Assembly: GCA_033764265.1 (NCBI GenBank)
Contig: JANRJB010000112.1
Span: forward strand, 3,156-67,155
Direction of reading: 5' to 3'
Origin: VGEM01 sp033764265
GTDB lineage: Bacteria > Pseudomonadota > Alphaproteobacteria > Rhodospirillales > Rhodospirillaceae
Length of the DNA: 64,000 nt
The notes beneath the pieces were generated by a model, which saw only the letters and a list, made by a program, of their open reading frames with translations, was not told the DNA's origin and did no database searches. Every line of letters starts with the position of its first letter. Positions within the stretch are counted from its first letter, which is position 1. Both the position numbers and the translations under genes were made by a program. Of the stretch, positions 60,711-64,000 are shown piece after piece.

Positions 60711-61382
60711 ATGCCTGGAAATCCTAGGAAAAAGGCCGCACCGCGTCACCGACAGGCGACCGAAGAACGGATCAGGGCTGCGGTCGGGAGCTTGTTGGCG
60801 CGCGAAGGGTTTTCGGCCCTTGGAGTCCGGGCGGTGGCGCGTGAGGCTGGCGTCGATCCGATGCTGATCGGCCGGTATTTCGGTGGGCTATCCGGTTTGC
60901 TGGAAAGTTATGCCGACAGCGCCGACCACTGGCCGCAGGTCGAAGAGGTGACCGAGGGCGGCAAGATTTCTGGGCTGCCACTGGGCGAGCGGCTTTCGCG
61001 AATATTGACAAACTTTGCCGAGTCGCTCGCCCGCCGTCCGGTGACGTGCGAGATTCTCGCCTGGGAGTCCGCGCAACGATCTGAATTGACCGACGCGCTT
61101 GATCGAGCACGCCTGTCCTCGGTCAAGACGATTATCCAGCAATACTTGCCAGAACTTGCCCTTGGAAACGAAACCGCTGACAAAGCCAACGCCCTCATCT
61201 CGATCCTTGGCGCAGCGATCTACTATGTCGCGATCCGTAATCGGAATGCCGAGAAGGATTGGGGCGGTCTTGGCGTGCGGAACAAAGAAGGTCGCGCGCG
61301 ACTCGCCAAAGCCATAAAAATGATCTGTGGTTCGATCTTGAGTGAACACGATGGCCCGGTTGGGGCAGGGCACAAGAAGTGA
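60711..61382 (+). CDS. TetR-family transcriptional regulator
   Basis: This 223-residue protein has a TetR helix-turn-helix at about 18-62 (ERIRAAVGSLLAREGFSALGVRAVAREAG, then VDPMLIGRYFGG) and a helical ligand domain after it. The ATG at 60711 follows the last operator by 26 nt. Its palindromic operators at 60627-60685 lie between it and the cupin-to-mipA operon, which it probably represses. Confidence 0.87.
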   Translation: MPGNPRKKAAPRHRQATEERIRAAVGSLLAREGFSALGVRAVAREAGVDPMLIGRYFGGLSGLLESYADSADHWPQVEEVTEGGKISGLPLGERLSRILTNFAESLARRPVTCEILAWESAQRSELTDALDRARLSSVKTIIQQYLPELALGNETADKANALISILGAAIYYVAIRNRNAEKDWGGLGVRNKEGRARLAKAIKMICGSILSEHDGPVGAGHKK

Positions 61383-61624
61383 ACGAATGAACGGCGCTCG
61401 ACGTGGGTTCGGTACCCAAGTTTCGATCCAATCACCTCGGAATCGCGTCAGAATCGCATCGGGGTCCGGCAAGTTCTCGGTGGATCGCTATCGCCCTGGT
61501 GCCCGACTGGTCATACTTTCAGGTTCGGTCACGCACCATAACTCGGTCAGCGGCCAATCCGGCGCTGGCATCATCGCGTCCGGCGGGGCACCGTAGCTTG
61601 ACAGGCAACCGAGGGCGAGGACCG

Positions 61625-62662
61625 ATGACCGACACCACGGCAGATCAGGCACAGTCGAACGTCGTCCGCGCGCCCGGCGGGTCATGGAGCGCCTCGACCG
61701 GCCTGTTCGCCGGCATCGCCTTTTGCGTGGCGTACGTAGTGCTGATCCGCGCGCTGGCCCCGTTCCTCGATCCGATCGATTTCGCCCCGGACGCCGGGTT
61801 TGCCCACTACTACTGGAAGCTGCCGGAGCCGACGTTCTGGTCGCGCGCCACCGCTTGGACCGGTTACGTCGCGCACCAGGTGGCGATCTGGGCGTGCATC
61901 TACCTGGCCCAGGAAAAGGGGCTGAAATACTCCGATCGGCTGCACCCCTTGAACTACGCCGCGCTCGGGCTCAACGCGCTGTTCATCCTGGCGCACCTTT
62001 TGCAGACGCATCTGTTCTACGACGGCACCGCGCAGGACACCCACATCGCCACCTCGCAGGGCTCGGTGGTGGTGATGCTGGTGATGATCCTGATGATGGA
62101 GAACCAGCGCCGCGGTCTGGCTTTCGGCAAGCGCGCGCCGCTCGGCCAGGAAGTGATGCGCGTGCTGCGCAAGTACCATGGCTACGTCTTCTCGTGGGCG
62201 CTGATTTACACCTTCTGGTACCACCCGATGGAAAGCACCAGCGGCCACCTGGTCGGCACGCTCTACACCACGCTGATCATGGTCCAGGGCAGCCTGTTTT
62301 TCACCCGCGTGCACGTCAACCGCTGGTGGACGGTGTTTCTTGAAGTGATGGTGCTGTTCCACGGCACCATGGTGGCGATCATGCACGGCAAGGGCGCCTG
62401 GGCGCAGTTCGGCTTCGGCTTCGCCGCCATGTTCATCGTCACCCAGATGCACGGCCTGGGGCTGTCCAAACCGGTGCGCTGGGCCTTCATCGCGGCCTAC
62501 GTCGGCGGCATCGTCGTTACCTACGCGTTCTTTCGCCCGCTGTCGGTGGCCAACGAAATCTTCCGCGTGCCGTCGGTATTGTATGCGCTGGTGTTCCTGT
62601 TCGCCGCGATCGTGTGGGGCATCCTGGCCGTCGCCACGCGGCGAAAGCCGGCTGCGGCCTGA
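61625..62662 (+). CDS. His-rich multi-pass membrane protein, unknown
   Basis: This 345-residue protein has about nine hydrophobic helices. Histidines sit within or at the edge of helices: HQVAIWACIYLAQ, HLLQTHLFYDG, KYHGYVFSWALIYTFWYH, LFHGTMVAIMHG and TQMHGLG. Such intramembrane His is typical of haem- or metal-binding proteins, but no family was recognised. It ends before a bidirectional terminator. Confidence 0.6.
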   Translation: MTDTTADQAQSNVVRAPGGSWSASTGLFAGIAFCVAYVVLIRALAPFLDPIDFAPDAGFAHYYWKLPEPTFWSRATAWTGYVAHQVAIWACIYLAQEKGLKYSDRLHPLNYAALGLNALFILAHLLQTHLFYDGTAQDTHIATSQGSVVVMLVMILMMENQRRGLAFGKRAPLGQEVMRVLRKYHGYVFSWALIYTFWYHPMESTSGHLVGTLYTTLIMVQGSLFFTRVHVNRWWTVFLEVMVLFHGTMVAIMHGKGAWAQFGFGFAAMFIVTQMHGLGLSKPVRWAFIAAYVGGIVVTYAFFRPLSVANEIFRVPSVLYALVFLFAAIVWGILAVATRRKPAAA

Positions 62663-62677
62663 ACCGGCGAATGCATG

Positions 62678-62713
62678 CTGACGCCCCCGCCGGAACACCG
62701 CGGGGGCGTTCAG
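62678..62713. terminator. bidirectional intrinsic terminator-like hairpin
   Basis: The arms ACGCCCCCGC (62681-62690) and GCGGGGGCGT (62700-62709) are perfect, extended by CTG/CAG at the ends, around a 9-nt loop. It lies between two convergent genes (stops at 62662 and 62733). There is no long T-tract, so strength is uncertain. Confidence 0.7.
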
Positions 62714-62732
62714 TCGGATATTCGCCCAGACC

Positions 62733-64000
62733 TCAGTACGAATAGGCCAGCCGAACGCCGAACTGACGCTTGTCGGGCATGTTGGTGAGAAAACTGTTCA
62801 GGAACCCCGGCGCCGCCGGCGGCAGCAGACTGATATTGAAGTTCGGCGACGCAATGCCGACCGCGGTGATCTCCTTGTTTTGCAACAGATTGTTGACGTA
62901 GCCGGTGATCGACCAGTTCTCGCCGCGGAAGCCGCCACGGGCGTCGACAACATGGTAGCTGCTCAGCGTCGTCTGATTGTCGAACTGGAAGAAGCGCTTA
63001 CTCATGTAGCGGCCGTCAATCTCGGCGAAGTAGCGGGTATCGCCGGAGAACTCGTGATCCCAGGCGAGGCCGATGTTGCCCGAGTGCTTCGGCGACAGGA
63101 CGAGGCGCCGCCCTGAATAATCGACGTTGCAAAACGGCGTGCCCACTGCCGGACGGACGAAGGCACAGTTGCCGGCCAGTGCGATGTTGGTCGCTGTGGT
63201 TTGTTGCAGGTTGAACGTCTTGTATTTCGAATCGATATAGGCGTAGCCCAGCGACGCGGTCAGATTGTCGCTGATCAACCAGGCGCCGTCGAATTCGAAG
63301 CCTTTGACTTCCGCCTTCTCGGCGAAGCCTGGCCCGGAGATCGGCACCCCGTCGTTGCCGATGCGTGTGCCCGTTTCCTGCTTGTTCTTGAAATCCTGCA
63401 GATACACGTCGGCGTTGGTGCGCAATCGTCCGTCGAGCCACTCGGCCTTGAGGCCGATCTCGTAGACCCACAGAATCTCCTCGCGGAACTTGGTGCCCGA
63501 GAAGTCGCCCGTGGCGCTGGGTGTCAGCAACGACAGCACGCCGCCGGGTTTCTGGCCCTTGCCGGCCGAGGCGTAGACCATGCGGTCGTCGTCGATCTGA
63601 TACTCGGCGGTGAAACGCGGCGTGGTGAATTCGCTGAGCGTCTTGGTGCCGGCGTAGAATTGTCCGTTCGGAAAACGGATCAACGACGGGTTGGTTACGG
63701 GCGGTCCGGGAATCACGCAGGCGATGGCTGGAATCGTGGTGCGCGCGAAGTTGCGGCAGCCGATGACGGTGCTCGGCAGGCCCGTCGCGACTTTCTCGTC
63801 TTCCCACGTGTGCCGCACCTCGAGCTCAAGCGAAAACGCGTCGGTGACATCGTACCCAAGCAGGCCATAGACCGAATAGTGGTGGGTGTCGCGCAGATAG
63901 GAATTCGGACCTTCGCGATACGAATTCTCGAGCGTCAAGGGTCGCAACAGCGCCACGCACCCGCCGACGACGAAGATGCAGGAGATCGACGCGCTTTGCT
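62733..64000 (-). CDS. TonB-dependent receptor, C-terminal fragment
   Basis: This gene enters from the right edge; about 422 codons are inside. The sequence is all beta-barrel: SVYGLLGYDVTDAFSLELEVRHTWEDE, RFTAEYQIDDDRMVYASAGKGQKPGG and EEILWVYEIGLKAEWLDGRLRTNADVYLQDFKN-type strands (each abridged), ending FGVRLAYSY with the C-terminal aromatic. It is an outer-membrane receptor of the sphingomonad type, different from that at 49232. The N-terminus and plug are out of view. Confidence 0.9.
   Translation of the reverse strand, partial: QSASISCIFVVGGCVALLRPLTLENSYREGPNSYLRDTHHYSVYGLLGYDVTDAFSLELEVRHTWEDEKVATGLPSTVIGCRNFARTTIPAIACVIPGPPVTNPSLIRFPNGQFYAGTKTLSEFTTPRFTAEYQIDDDRMVYASAGKGQKPGGVLSLLTPSATGDFSGTKFREEILWVYEIGLKAEWLDGRLRTNADVYLQDFKNKQETGTRIGNDGVPISGPGFAEKAEVKGFEFDGAWLISDNLTASLGYAYIDSKYKTFNLQQTTATNIALAGNCAFVRPAVGTPFCNVDYSGRRLVLSPKHSGNIGLAWDHEFSGDTRYFAEIDGRYMSKRFFQFDNQTTLSSYHVVDARGGFRGENWSITGYVNNLLQNKEITAVGIASPNFNISLLPPAAPGFLNSFLTNMPDKRQFGVRLAYSY

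Overview
The window is GC-rich, gene-dense chromosomal DNA of an alphaproteobacterium. Three things point there: a homologue of the mitochondrial complex I subunit NDUFS4 (57546-57845), which among bacteria is typical of alphaproteobacteria; a pair of GTTC-N7-GTTC SOS boxes, the LexA site of that class; and 4-bp overlapping, GTG/TTG-rich operons. Genus cannot be fixed from the sequence. No rRNA, CRISPR array, transposase or phage structural gene was seen.

Layout. 1-7.3 kb: hydrolase fragment, a DUF4864 protein, a beta-hydroxyacid dehydrogenase, HicAB with an MT-A70 methylase, an aldehyde dehydrogenase, VapBC, an aldo/keto reductase. 7.5-14.3 kb: a small secreted protein with a DoxX protein, then a complete YbhGFSR-type exporter operon with its TetR regulator and a palindromic operator touching the regulator's start codon. 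14.3-18 kb: a tight operon of three uncharacterised proteins and one peptide-type binding protein with no permease. 18-24.2 kb: two divergent copies of an unknown membrane protein flanking HigBA, a hydrolase with His where the nucleophile should be, and three tandem exported methyltransferase-like proteins. 24.5-30.8 kb: pirin, a DUF115-like protein, aminopeptidase N carrying an in-frame palindromic element, and a CMP-sugar synthetase fused to an RraA-like domain. 30.9-35 kb: the Anbu proteasome-like operon (ATP-grasp, alpha-E, transglutaminase, Anbu). 35-43.3 kb: two MFS transporters, a hydrolase, a PQQ sugar dehydrogenase, a possible degenerate GGDEF/EAL protein, a DUF1045 2H-phosphoesterase and dusA.

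43.4-49 kb: an SOS-box-controlled 32-residue membrane peptide, ydbH-ynbE-ydbL, a Panacea/SocA-like protein and a DUF192 protein. 49-52 kb: a TonB receptor bracketed by two copies of the 3' end of the DUF192 gene. 52-57.4 kb: one co-directional run holding an O-methyltransferase, two more His-elbow hydrolases, and a cytidylyltransferase, glutamine amidotransferase, methyltransferase and APS-kinase-like enzyme that together resemble the Campylobacter O-methyl phosphoramidate (MeOPN) capsule pathway. 57.4-64 kb: tRNA-Pro, the NDUFS4 homologue, tRNA-Arg, a five-gene operon (cupin, membrane protein, lipoprotein, 44-residue membrane peptide, MipA/OmpV) opposite its probable TetR regulator, a His-rich membrane protein and the end of a second TonB receptor.

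The best leads are the putative phosphoramidate pathway, the SOS-controlled micro-membrane protein, the family of hydrolases with a GxHTG nucleophile elbow found twice beside methyltransferases, and the signal-peptide-bearing methyltransferase triplet.
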